Part shown: piece after piece, positions 1 to 9,736 of the stretch | Layout of the letters: the number at the start of each line of letters is the position of its first letter | Position numbering within the stretch: position 1 is the first letter of the stretch | Assembly (NCBI GenBank): GCA_033557675.1 | Contig: JAWQRM010000602.1 | Location: forward strand, 1 to 21,122 | Direction of reading: 5' to 3' | From: Coptodactyla brooksi | Taxonomy: Eukaryota; Arthropoda; Insecta; Coleoptera; Scarabaeidae | Length of the DNA: 21,122 nucleotides | Translations under genes and position numbers: made by a program | The notes under the pieces: generated by a model | Database searches by the model: none | Seen by the model: only the letters and a program-made list of their open reading frames with translations | Told to the model about the DNA's origin: nothing

Positions 1-33
1 GCATACATCGGGTCATAATGACCCGATGTATGC
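1..33. repeat. Perfect 16-bp inverted repeat (palindrome) with a 1-nt centre
   Basis: Bases 1-16 are the exact reverse complement of bases 18-33, with a single A at 17, so the segment can fold into a nearly loopless 16-bp hairpin. It is much more GC-rich than its surroundings and carries GGGTCAT/ATGACCC at its centre. It lies about 175 bp beyond the stop of the piggyBac-like fragment, on that gene's 3' side. I infer that it could be a subterminal palindrome of that element. The window begins at its first base, so it may extend further left. Confidence 0.8.
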
Positions 34-208
34 AGGTACATGAGAATTGTCAAGAATAGCTCGAAATTAATATATTGTGAAACGATGAAAAGCAATCTTA
101 TTACTAACAAAAGTCAAATGTTAGAATAAAAAATATTACAAACACTAAATCTGAAAACAAGAGAGAATATCAAATAAATTCTGATATGCATTCAATTCGT
201 GCATTCGT

Positions 209-615
209 TCATCGTGTTCTTTTATTTTTACAGACTGCATTAGGTGTAGATGACACTGTTGCTTCGTCACGTTGACCTTGAATTTTCTTTATTACGGCAG
301 TAGCTTGTTGAGTACGACGCTTATGTTCTCTTGACATCAGATAGGGAGTTACCATCAGTTTGCCCAAGTCTTCCAGAAATAGTTTTCTCTTGTACAGAAC
401 GTTCTTATTCCAATCTGGATGTATTTCTCTGCATAACACAAATGTATTATAAGCACTAACATTAAGCATATTGTAGAACAAAATAATAGACAATCGAATG
501 GGTTTTCTTTTGCAACTGCATGCTGCAATACTTTGATCTAACGTATCAATTGCCCATTTGGTAAAGTTTTAATCTATTATAGTATCATTTGTGACATCTT
601 GTCCACTTCCTGCTG
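209..615 (-). pseudogene. piggyBac-like transposase, C-terminal fragment (broken)
   Basis: The minus-strand reading matches the end of the piggyBac transposase family (DDE_Tnp_1_7), which excises and inserts DNA at TTAA sites. Visible landmarks are NFTKWAIDTLDQS, equivalent to the family's YN-x-x-K-x-x-(V/I)DT(L/V)DQ block that holds a conserved aspartate. A basic stretch CKRKPIRL follows, then the hydrophobic helix ILFYNMLNVSAYNTFVL, then a basic tail ending in CKNKRTR before a stop at 209. A TAA codon sits immediately before NFTKW, where the family normally has an aromatic residue, so the frame is interrupted; DVTNDTIID upstream is in the same frame. The cysteine/histidine-rich domain that usually ends these proteins is absent. 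The N-terminal two thirds are not seen in this window. I call it a dead fragment with high confidence; the subfamily is not determined. Confidence 0.85.
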
Positions 616-1261
616 TTCACTATTCTTCTGTTTAGATTGTGGTTAATATATAATATAACTGTGTGATAGATAAATGTGTGATAGGAGTGTTGATTTGTTC
701 CTTCAGGCATTCTATTTGCGGTTTGGTGTGTCTAAATTTGTCGATTTCATAGGCTTCTGTAATCTCAAGAATATTGCACATACAAAAAAGCAATAGCACC
801 ACCACATTATTATAGACACTATTAAACAGATAACTCTCAAGCACAAACAATCCAAAACCCAATACACCAACCGGACAACAAGCCATGTACAACAATCTAA
901 ACAGAGGAACAGTTTGACATATAAGGTAACAAAATAAATAAACAATTTGAGATACATCACCAAAATTCTTATAATAGAAAACCCCCACTAACATACAATA
1001 ACTTATATGTCCTAGCTAACACAAACAAATAATCTAAAACCAAACATATCTATAACCATAGTTATATTATAATTTTATTCTAATTACTAATAATAACATT
1101 ATATCAACGAACTGAAATCTCCAATCTCAATTTTCAGTCAAAAGCTAATCATTTATAGGAAGCTTAGAATATTACATTCACACAAATTAAAATACATAGC
1201 AACTCACTCACAACTATTATAATTATCTCACAAAATTGTATAGACACATGAGCCTTACACA
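616..1261. other. AT-rich stretch without a recognised gene
   Basis: The only long open frame runs on the minus strand from 994 to 632 (120 codons). It is strongly hydrophobic, with leucine-, valine- and phenylalanine-rich runs interrupted by cysteines, and has no motif I recognise. Thymine-rich AT-biased DNA produces such frames by chance, so I do not call a gene. The rest is AT-rich sequence with no clear repeat. Confidence 0.4.
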
Positions 1262-1303
1262 AGCTTCTGGGGATGGCCCTAGAAAGCCGAAACCGGTAAA
1301 GCT
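1262..1303 (+). ncRNA. Hammerhead-ribozyme-like motif (Penelope-type, probably inactive)
   Basis: The parts of a minimal type I hammerhead occur in the right order. Stem I strand AGCTT (1262-1266) is followed by the core CTGGGGA (1267-1273), stem II GGC/GCC (1275-1277 with 1286-1288, loop 1278-1285), the invariant GAAA (1289-1292), and a tiny stem III ACC/GGT (1292-1294 with 1295-1297). The expected cleavage nucleotide is A1298, and the closing stem I strand AAGCT (1299-1303) pairs perfectly with the first. Hammerheads with a very short stem III are known from Penelope-like retroelements. Two departures weaken activity: the core should read CTGANGA, so the conserved A is G at 1270, and an extra T (1274) sits before stem II. 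An A-rich tail follows, as at a retroelement 3' end. I read it as a degraded ribozyme or a retained retroelement tail. Confidence 0.6.
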
Positions 1304-2374
1304 AAATAAAAAATATAAAATATTAAACCAAAAGAGTATGTTTTTCCTGCTAACAATTATTCACCCTGGTTATAAGTGATATATAAACTAATACAAAAAG
1401 AGAAAGATTTAATTAATTATTGTTTTGTTTAATGCTGCAAATTGCAAATTGAATAAACAAAAAAAAAATAAGCCAAATCTCAAGGTAACATTTCGGGATA
1501 CTCAAATATCTACAACTCACAAATAACTATTGATCTATAACAAAGTGAATGTAAAAAACGTTCACTTTGCTGTCGTGCTATTTATTTACTTATTGCAATT
1601 TAAGTTCAAGCCCCAGCGTTATACTAGATATAATCATCACTATTATAAGCAGATTCTAGAGATATCACTAATAATTCGTTACTTTTAAAGTTACTTCATG
1701 GTTGGTCATGCGCTACAAATGCCAACAAATCCTTGATAATTAGTACACTATAAATGAAATGTGAGAAACACTTTGTAATGCGAGATGTTGTCTTTCTTTT
1801 GTAGCAATCTTAATTATGCCATTTGGATTATTAAAATTAACCACAAGTTAATTGAAAACCGATATAATATTACAAATACAATATAAAAAATTGTTATATA
1901 TAAACAGTATAAAACTCAAGTACGTTAAGCAGTTAACCGGGTTTGCTGAGTGTACATGTTAAACAAAAACTCTTTTAACGTGTTTTATGAAAAAATGTTT
2001 CATTATTTTGTTGGTATATCGGCGAGTTCTCGTAAAAATGTATATTACATAATCTGTAGGTACATCTGATGAAAAAAGTGTCCCAAAATGCTTCTTTATT
2101 AAAGCTTCCTTTCTTCTTTTATTTTATCTGCTCGTATTCGTGGAAACAAAATACAAAAGAGATTGTATTTCAATGAAGAAAAATTTTGGGGACATGAACC
2201 AGTTTAAATATACATATATAAATAAGATACATGAAGCTCCTTAGTAATGTCTAGTTCATTGTGAGAGGGTGACTCTTATAAGACTCCAAAACAGTTCTAT
2301 TTTGATCTTATACCCATTTATTTAAAATAAAGCATATTTTACTTTTCTTTATTGCTAAACTTTACCATTTAGAT
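1304..2374. other. Gene-free AT-rich DNA
   Basis: No open frame of useful length and no recognised element. There are A-rich runs just after the hammerhead-like motif, and an 11-bp motif at 1541-1569 where AAGTGAATGTA is followed by an inverted copy (ACGTTCACTTT), giving a small weak hairpin. Otherwise I see nothing. Confidence 0.4.
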
Positions 2375-2410
2375 CAAGGCCCAAGGGCCTTGAAGTGGCC
2401 CAAGGGCCGC
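2375..2410. repeat. GC-rich subterminal repeat, probable end of the hAT element
   Basis: GGCCCAAGGGCC occurs twice 19 bp apart (2378-2389 and 2397-2408), and the first copy is part of a longer palindrome, CAAGGCCC-AA-GGGCCTTG (2375-2392). Such GGCCC/GGGCC clusters are typical of the ends of hAT/Charlie-like transposons. It lies about 130 bp past the last recognisable residues of the hAT transposase on its 3' side, so I infer that it marks that end of the element. An exact terminal repeat and 8-bp target duplication could not be fixed. Confidence 0.5.
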
Positions 2411-2539
2411 TGTAAATAAAATTGTGGTTGTGAGGGCAGCATCATAAACTACTTCGTCTGCAACTTTATCAGTGGTTTGTACTAGGTACAAAAACATATT
2501 TATTTATATAATTATTAGTACTGATTCAAAAAAATAACA

Positions 2540-4170
2540 AATACAAAAAAAATAGTAGGAAGTTTGGAGATGTTGGTTTTCACTAATCAGTGTACCAATA
2601 ATAACATTAATATTTGTTGTTGACAAATGAAGCAACTGAGTAAGTGACTTATCAGACGGGAAACACCTATATTTTAACTTTATAAAGTTCATGTTGTAAT
2701 GTTCTCCTGGGAGTAACTTAAAAGAGTCCAATCCTATTTCTGTTCTTCCCTAGTAAAAAGCATCTGAGTGCAAATCACACAATTCCAGTGGCTGAGTAAA
2801 AACTGAAATTTCTCCTTCGATTTTCTTAAAATCGTTAAATCGGTTTTCGAATTCTTTTGCAATTATGTCAATGCATTTTATGTAAGTTAAATTTGAAACT
2901 TTCTCAAAATTCTTCGTTTCTTCAAAGTGCTCTCACAGCTTAACAGCTTAGAAAAGATGAAAAATCATGTTTTTCTAGTGAAGACTTGAAAAGCTTAATT
3001 TTATTTTAAAATCCTCTGATGTGACCATATATTGGCAGTAATCTGCTGCTTTTCTTTTAGTGTCAAATTTAATTCATTAAGGTGAGATGTCAGGTCTGTT
3101 AAAAATGCAGGGTCTGATAAAAATTTTGCATCTACAATTTGATTTTCCAGTTCCATTGTGTCGGACTTCAGTTAATTCTTAAAGAAAATGGGGATCTCAA
3201 AATGGGGTAACCAACGAATATTAGTGTGAAACAACAAGTCTCCATATGTAGCTTCTACGTCAGTCAAAAAATCACGAAGCTTTCTACGTTAGTTATTTTA
3301 CCAACTCCTTTCATGACGTTTATTTGATGTAAGGACTTTCCACATAGGACCTCTTGGTGAACAATGCAGTGCATTACAGGACAGTTGATACTGTTTAGTT
3401 TCAAGACTCCTGCAAATCCAATTTCAGTTCCTATTATACCTTTGGCTCCATCAGTGACAATACAGGAACATTTATCGAATCCTCCTTAGTTTGATACCAC
3501 TTTATTTACAGCTTCAAAAATATTCATGCACTTGGTAGTACCATGGAGAGGAATAAAATCAAGCTTCTCCTCTACTACACTGAAGTCCTCTTCAATAGTT
3601 CAAACAAAAATTACAAGTTGGCTGACGTTGGATAGGTCAGTGTTTTCGTCCAGGCAGAGTGAAAAATATGTACACTTTTCAATTGTGTTGTGCAATTTTT
3701 TAGGTACATACTGAATAATGAGATCTATATTTCTTGCAATTGTTTCGAATTTTTCGGCTTTTTTTGTTCCACTGAGTTCTTTTGCCATTTTGATTGCACA
3801 ATTCTTAATAAGAACTTCATTTCTAGAAGATTTTTTCGCTTGGACAATTTCCAACGCTACTTCGTAAGAAGCGGCAAGACTGCATATGATATCAATGTTA
3901 GACTTTTTGGAAAAATTGTTTGTTGCTTTAGTTTGTTCCTATAATCCGTAATGACAGTATTTCTAGACTCCCCAGTATACTGCTGAAACTTTTTCTCCTG
4001 TAATGTCGTTTCATATTATATTCTTTAGGAACTGATAGTACTTGCACACAAACAATGCAAGGTTTATTATTGTTATTTGTGATTAAATAGTCTGATTCCC
4101 AACGATCATTATAAACTCGATGTTCGTTTGTTATTTTTTGTTTTCTACCAAGAGATATTTTACCTAACAA
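2540..4170 (-). pseudogene. hAT transposase of the GTF2IRD2/ZBED type, broken by stops and frameshifts
   Basis: Read on the minus strand, successive frames show the full domain order of this hAT group, whose domesticated relatives include GTF2IRD2 and FAM200/ZBED-type proteins. At 4170-4040 is a BED zinc finger with CIVC, VSVPKEYNMKRHY and the preceding NNNNKP. At 3944-3855 is SKKSNIDIICSLAASYEVAL, continuing into AIKMAKELSGTKKAEKFE. At 3660-3635 SLCLDENTD carries the first catalytic aspartate. At 3466-3440 CIVTDGAKG carries the second, followed by MHCIVHQEVLCGKSLHQ. At 3290-3200 is TYGDLLFHTNIRWL; at 3125-3070 DPAFLTDLTSHLNELNLT; near 2840 KEFENRFNDFKK; and at 2640-2560 the C-terminal LTQLLHLSTTNI. 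In-frame stops lie at 3600-3602 and 3486-3488. Frame changes occur near 3980, 3285, 3170 and 2990. The region normally holding the C-terminal catalytic glutamate is not recognisable, so a deletion near 2740 is likely. It cannot encode a working protein. Confidence 0.9.
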
Positions 4171-4789
4171 AGCTTAAATTCAGCCGCTGTGTATCGCACA
4201 ACAGCATAAAATTACTGCAATTATAAACAAGTGAACATTGTGTTTGATTTTTGTAGGAATACTGGTTAACAATTTAGACAATACAGTTCTAAATAATAAA
4301 TAAAAGATCCATAATTGTGGAGCAAATGAACCTGTATGTAGCATAATATACTGAAAGCCATTATTTGAAGAAAGAAACAAGAACGATAAATAATACAGAG
4401 ATGAGATGTTTTATGGCAATGTTGGCATTATCAGCTAGCCAAGGCATTGTCAGAAAGCTAACACTTTTATTTCTTTACAAGATAAAGTATAGCCGCGCCT
4501 TTCTTTAGCAAAGTATTGCATTTGGAAAGATTTTTATTGGTTTTGCGAATTTCTACAAAAATTTCTATAAAATTTTGAAAATTAAAAATGTGATAATTAT
4601 CTAATCCAAATGTGATATTTGGAAGCAGTATGTTTTAATAATTTTGGCAATAATAAATAGTTAACCTTTCTTTAACAAAATTTATAATAGGAGCATGTGA
4701 CCTGCATTTGATAGATTGTTAAATCTAAATTACGCTTTTAACTAGTTAACGCATTTAAACGTTAAATTCACTTCATTGTCTTACACCAC
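4171..4789. other. 5' flank of the hAT remnant, no gene seen
   Basis: A 66-codon hydrophobic open frame on the minus strand (4380-4180) has no recognisable motif and is probably chance. A matching terminal repeat to pair with the GC-rich cluster at 2375-2410 was not found here, although GCCGCTG at 4183-4189 resembles a bit of that cluster. The rest is AT-rich. Confidence 0.35.
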
Positions 4790-5240
4790 AGCTCTCCCTC
4801 AAGCAATAAAAGAACAGATAACGACCTTACACCAATTACCAAGGCGTAATGAATAATTACAGGCGAAACTCTTCTGCTCGATCTGACTTTCTCCACACTT
4901 CATTGTACACGTTATTCAATACTATTATTTTTGAGGCTCTCTATTGCGACACAAGAAGACATGATCACCGAATTTTCCGCCCAATTTACGTTACATAATC
5001 GCCTACCGAAAGTGTATAATAGATTGTTTCCCATCTTCATATTCCATTCTTTAAGCACATGCGGCTGCTAATTGACATTATGATATATTAATTAGAAATT
5101 TAACTGCACCCAATTACAATGCGGTTATGTTTCACAAGCCGTACTTAATTATCTTATTTTATGCAAATTGTTAATTAAGTTTGTCGTTGTGACCAATGTG
5201 TTTAGAGTTGTGGTTGGATTGCTGCTTGTTAAGGCATGTT
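4790..5240. promoter_or_regulatory. Candidate non-coding regulatory stretch rich in homeodomain and octamer motifs
   Basis: This block is of visibly higher sequence complexity and somewhat more balanced base composition than its flanks, and is not coding in any frame I can follow. Its right half has a cluster of homeodomain-type cores: CTAATTGAC near 5069, ATTAATTAG at 5087-5095, CCAATTAC at 5110-5117, ACTTAATTA near 5143. An octamer ATGCAAAT at 5161-5168 is followed at once by TTAATTAAG (5171-5179). ATGCAAAT is the POU-factor octamer, and an adjacent TTAATTA is a common composite. Such cores also occur by chance in AT-rich DNA, so this is a suggestion only. Confidence 0.25.
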
Positions 5241-5593
5241 TCGATTATATTTACAGAGTATGCTTTATTAATGATCATCGTTAGGACAAAACAAATAGAA
5301 TTTACAAACAATCTTATGTAATGATTTTACAACATCGAAAATCTTACATCCTATAGTTTCGAAACACAACGTACAAACACAATCAGATATATAAGATTCA
5401 TTCATTCATTCAAAACTATAAACTAGAAGATGTACATCGCACATGACTTTCTCTTACCTTATCCCTGATTTAAATATTAAAAAAAAAATGTAAAAAAAAT
5501 CGCACGCCCAAAGGGTGCAATTTAGAACTGATGTATAACAATATAACAATTTAAAATGGCCCTCAAGTCTTATAAGGACTTCAAAAATATCAT
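5241..5593. other. AT-rich stretch, only a short tetranucleotide run
   Basis: Holds a short ATTC run of about four units at 5395-5410 and poly-A tracts near 5480-5500. No gene or recognised element. Confidence 0.5.
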
Positions 5594-5665
5594 AATATAC
5601 AGGATGTTCCATTTAAAAATCTGAAGTTCGATAGTTTGTAGAACAAACCGAACATCCTGTATATT
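5594..5665. repeat. Miniature 72-bp unit with perfect 16-bp terminal inverted repeats
   Basis: AATATACAGGATGTTC (5594-5609) is matched exactly by its reverse complement at 5650-5665, leaving 40 bp between. The end sequence TATACAGGATGTTCCATTTAAAA is closely related to the motif at 15006-15020 (TATACAGGGTGTTCC) and to shorter copies at 14087 and 14152, so it belongs to a repeat family with TATACAGGG-type ends. It could be a very small non-autonomous DNA element or two element ends meeting head to head. Confidence 0.7.
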
Positions 5666-7372
5666 CGAAAACTGATCCAAATTATGAAGAGTTCAACGTC
5701 ATGCAACCTTCATTTGAAAGATTTTTTCTAAAGAGAGCAATACCTGAGATTAAGAACGAAATACCCTCTTGCCCCATGAAACTGTATTTTTATCAATTAT
5801 GCTTCTAACTCCAGAACTGCTAATTTTAAGCACGTATTATCTTTAGAGTTTTTTACTTACAATTTTATGTAGATTACGAAAATATATGTTGTTACAAAAA
5901 GTTGTGAAAAAATCAAAAAAAATTTAAGTTAAGGACCTTAACCATAGTACAGTTTTTACGAAATCCTTATTGTGACCAGATTATACAATAATTAGCTTGT
6001 ATGTAAAGTAATTTGTCAAGATTTATGAAAATCTCGACATTTACTTTTTTTGCGAATGCAATACTTTCTCTTAACAGAAAGTACAAATTCATTGATTGAT
6101 GAATACAACATTTTTAGACAATTTTTAGTCTTTCTCATTATAAATAATACTAATATTTACTTTCAGTGCGTTATTGCGTTGGAATGCAATGGAAAAGAAA
6201 AGAAACAATCTTGTTTAAAGCACTAAAATCAAATAAGGGTTTTAGATCACATATATGTTGCAACTGTTTTGGAATACTTGTCGTTGGAATACTCCATTAC
6301 ACTTAGAAAAAACAGTCTGTATTTTACACGATAAAAAAGTTAATTTCTTGGTTTTAATTAAGTTCACATTAAAATTATTTAATATTAATAATAATAATTA
6401 AACTATTTAATGTTAATTAAATTAAAATTGTTTTAAAATTTAATAATGAAATTGTTTTAATTAATAAAACGTTCTGTCGTAAGAAAGTTAAACATGAAGA
6501 TTAGTGTAGATAATACATTGAATATGCTGCAAAACTACAACAAGTTGAAGGAACGAATGTCTGCCATTGTTGAACGTTCTAACTAATGTGGTTTATTTTC
6601 CACGGCTAATTAGATTTGTCTGTTAGAATGGTATATAAAGTTTATGTAATAAGACTTTTTTTGGTAATTTTCCAAAAATTGTTTTGGTACGATACATTCT
6701 ACTCCTTGTACTGTAAGGGTCAGAGAAAAAATTAAAATAATTTCAATTGCAACTACATCATTTAACATCCTTTGAAATATGCTTGAAGTAGAAGCATATT
6801 TAAGTAATAATAAGTACAGCATTCGAAGAATTCTGATTAAAACTAAATGCTAAAAAATGTACAATTAAAATGCTATAAAGAGAAATCAAAGTTTGTCTTA
6901 CTATCTATAATTTTGACATTATTATTAGTCTTCGCGATAGATGAGAAATAAATAGTTTTTGGTTTTCTAAAAATGTCCAATTTTTGTGATAATCTAAATT
7001 CAGCATAGTGATATAGAAATCTGGATACATTTTTCTCACATCATTAATTTTTTTTTAACATCTTAGGTTCACACGGCGGTTACCAAAGTATCTAAAATTA
7101 ATTATCCTTGCACAAACGATTACACGAAATGTAGACGATGAGATGTGTAATAAAATTGATAGTATGAGAAGAAAATATTCAAGATATTTCAGCATTACCG
7201 CTCATGTAGTACTTTGCAATTTAATTGAATTACGTGCGATTGGGAATATTCGTATATGAGATATGAAACATTGCTATAAACTACCGTTATAGACATTGGT
7301 TGTAAAATAACGCTGCTTATAGATTTTTGACGTTACCAGGAAGTGGCATTTTGCGGTATAGAAAGAAAGCAT
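5666..7372. other. Long AT-rich gene-free region
   Basis: No coding signal that I recognise. 6350-6470 is a low-complexity tract of TTAATTAAA-like repeats. At 6271-6295 there is a short tandem duplication in which TTGGAATACT appears twice, 15 bp apart. A 70-codon open frame at 6822-6610 on the minus strand has no motif. The stretch just after 5666 may be the body of the TATACAGG-type repeat. Confidence 0.4.
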
Positions 7373-7399
7373 GTATATATATATATATATATATATATA
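7373..7399. repeat. TA dinucleotide microsatellite
   Basis: About thirteen TA units in an uninterrupted run, ending in TATAC. It creates an isoleucine/tyrosine alternation in a meaningless minus-strand open frame around it. Confidence 0.95.
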
Positions 7400-8813
7400 C
7401 ATTTTTATTAAGATAATAAAAATAAATAAAAAGACACTACAGCCAGACATATTACCACCGATCGTAAAACTGCGGGATGACAAAATAGGGACAGTGAAAT
7501 GTTATATCCTGTTATAAAACAGAGTAAAAAAAAATTAGAAGATTATTAAACACCACACGACACTATAAAATATTACCGGCACCTATTACTTGCGTTATTA
7601 CAAAGCACGGTATGCAATAAATAAGTAATTTGGTTTTCATTTGGCTTTGCCATTCTCTTTTATGTTACCACACAATTATCTCACTGGGTTAATTGCGCGT
7701 TGAAAAGTTGTTCATATTTTAATTTTTTTAGAAACGCAAACATAATAACTAATTAATGATCAAAAACCGACATCGCTATTTATCTATTATATTCAGTTAT
7801 GTTCAGTTCAAAATCTTCGAAACCTTTTAAAGGGGGTATGGCTAAATACCCCCTTTTAAAATATACCTGTGTAAAGTAGGTTATTAAAACATGTTTCTGA
7901 AACTGCACTGAAATGAATGTAACTTCATAACGGATTGATAAAATTGAAAATCCAGCTAGCGTTATATAGAAAATTGAACTTACTTTTACGTTAAACTTCA
8001 GTAAACTTAAGACCGGATTCGGTTTTTGTTTGATGAGTCTATGTTCCCTGATTCAAAAGTTAGCACGATATGTGGTTTTTCTCAATATATGCAAATTATT
8101 CGTTATGTTATAGCAACGTCATTTGCCATGAATATTGCAGGAACGTGCTGTGGTGATATCATTTTCAGGTAATTCACTTTCTGCTAGCATGTACTCCAGA
8201 TAAAAGGGAAACAATACAGAGAGAACTGCACGTAATTAGTTGTCGATGTGTGTGAAACTGGCAATTAACCTGGGTTTCGCTCCAAGAATAATACTCCTGA
8301 TTATACTCGTGCTAGACGATTTCTAGGCTTCTTGCTAATGTCAGCTGGTCACAGCGAAGGTGTTAGGAATGTCGCGGAGAAAACACAAAGATTTAACGTT
8401 GTTTTGAAAAATGCAGGTGTTTCTGAAGGGCCCGCGATGACGTAACCAAAAGATTTCTTTGTTCACCCAGAAAAGGTCTGAAAAAATACAATGAAAATTT
8501 GCATAGCGATCGAACGACCTGATTTAAATTAAATCCTAGGTGGATGAGGCTTACTGTTTCTAGAATTTGATACTGCACTAAGTGTAACGATAATGTGTTA
8601 ACACTTGCACTTAAGGACTTATAACTTTAACCTACAACAAACAAATCTACCCATTTTCTGTGAAAGCCTCCTGTATGGATTCAAAAAATGTGAAAAACTA
8701 AGACTAAGACTAATTAAGTGCAAACGTTAAGATGTTTTAGTTATTTCGAACAGGCTACCAACTTAGTAAAAATATATCAACATTTAGCTCCATCCACCAA
8801 AGGTATCCACCTA
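7400..8813. other. Gene-free stretch with one hairpin and a GC-richer patch
   Basis: Apart from the hairpin listed at 7825-7861, I see no element. 8330-8520 is GC-richer and more complex than its surroundings. A plus-strand frame there (about 8340-8440) is open for some 35 codons and resumes after stops at two points, but I recognise no domain. It could be a degraded coding piece of unknown origin. Confidence 0.35.
7825..7861. repeat. Inverted repeat around AGGGGGTAT
   Basis: TTTTAAAGGGGGTAT (7825-7839) is opposed by ATACCCCCTTTTAAAA (7846-7861), separated by six bases. Pairing is perfect except for one extra T on the right arm. The five-G and five-C cores are striking in such AT-rich DNA. 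It may be a transposon end palindrome or an RNA hairpin; no neighbouring coding remnant assigns it. Confidence 0.75.
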
Positions 8814-9165
8814 TTGGATTGCTCGGAAAGTAATTTCGTTTTTTTAGTGAAAATGAAAGCACTTTTCTTAGAGACTATATATTGTATGTAATTACATATT
8901 CACCATTTTGGTCCAACAGCTTTTGCCATCTCTGGCAGGAGCATGATTCCACACTCATAAAATTTCTGACCCTTGCTGGCAAAAAACTGACTCAAGTAAT
9001 TTTTGACGGCCTCATTTGAAGTAAAAGTTTTGCCGTCCAAAAAATTTTGTAAAAATCGAAACAAGTAATAATCGGAAGGTGCCAGATCTGGAGAATATGG
9101 TGGGTGTAGTAGTACATCCCATCCAAGCTTTTGGCGAGTTACCAAACTGGATTTTCTATTGATCA
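8814..9165 (-). pseudogene. mariner transposase, 3' part with terminal repeat
   Basis: The minus strand encodes the end of a mariner (DD34D) transposase. Landmarks in order are SSLVTRQKL, GWDVLLHPPYSPDLAPSD (the last aspartate of SPDLAPSD is the third catalytic residue), YYLFRFLQNFLDGKTF, and NYLSQFFASKGQKFYECGIM. After LPE the frame shifts by one base, and the true C-terminus continues as WQKLLDQNGEYVITYNI with a stop at 8877-8875. About 30 bp beyond is a mariner-type terminal repeat, TTGGATTGCTCGGAAAG, starting at 8814-8815 and preceded by TA at 8812-8813, the expected target dinucleotide. Two or three residues seem to be missing between QKL and GWDV. The HTH domain, the first two catalytic aspartates and the second terminal repeat are absent: the match stops near 9160, so the element is truncated at its 5' side. 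The terminal repeat suggests the irritans group, with moderate confidence. Confidence 0.92.
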
Positions 9166-9201
9166 GTTTCTATTGATATGAATTGTTTTCTATTGATCAA
9201 T
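9147..9201. repeat. Short imperfect tandem repeat at the mariner breakpoint
   Basis: The motif TTTCTATTGAT appears three times (near 9152, 9167 and 9188), twice followed by CA. It starts exactly where homology to the mariner transposase ends, so it may record the repair event that truncated the element. Confidence 0.65.
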
Positions 9202-9321
9202 TATTGCCTTTTCTCTTTTAGTGAATCATGCAATTTGTCCAGTTGATGACAGTACACTTCAGAAATGAAATTTTGCAATTTTGCAAATTTTGAAATTTTT
9301 TTAAATAATTTGAAAAGCTAG

Positions 9322-9347
9322 AAATGCCTTTCGCTCGAAAGGCATTT
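9322..9347. repeat. Perfect 12-bp hairpin
   Basis: AAATGCCTTTCG (9322-9333) and CGAAAGGCATTT (9336-9347) are exact reverse complements with a 2-base centre, extendable by a G-T wobble and two more pairs. A T-rich run follows. It looks like a bacterial terminator, but the eukaryotic setting makes that reading inappropriate. It is more likely a transposable-element palindrome or a chance structure. Confidence 0.7.
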
Positions 9348-9736
9348 TTACCTTTTTTTGTAATAAAAAAAGCATTCATTCTCCATATTTCATAAGACAC
9401 AAAAAGAAGATAATTGCACAGAATCGAACAAAGTATTTTCACACATAAACTTTGCAATGTCAAATAAAATATCGTTTAAGTTGATCATTCGTTTCTCATT
9501 TGTAGTTTATTGGATATTCAAACAGTTTATTTTATTTTTGACGACTTTGTGGACCTGAAATGGCAAAACGAAGAAATTTGGGACATAGATAAGTTGTGCT
9601 AAGTCATCTTTGTTGTGTTTAGAGTTATACATATACAATTCTGTATATAGGAATAGTGTAGTGTAAATAAATATAGTACAGATGTTCGGGTCGAGAACAG
9701 GTAAAAACAAGAGGAAGATTTTCCAAAGAGCGGAAG
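9348..9736. other. No gene recognised
   Basis: AT-rich sequence between the hairpin and the SINE. Two overlapping minus-strand open frames (9782-9507 and 9790-9599) run through the antisense of the SINE and have no motif. Confidence 0.4.

Noticed and set aside
632..994. 120-codon hydrophobic minus-strand frame as a membrane-protein gene
   Set aside because: No known domain or start context, composition explained by AT/T bias, and no supporting neighbours.
4180..4380. 66-codon hydrophobic frame upstream of the hAT remnant as part of the transposase
   Set aside because: It is separated by a stop and shows no similarity to the N-terminus of this family.
9322..9360. Rho-independent terminator
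   Set aside because: A hairpin plus T run resembles one, but the window is eukaryotic and no gene ends there.
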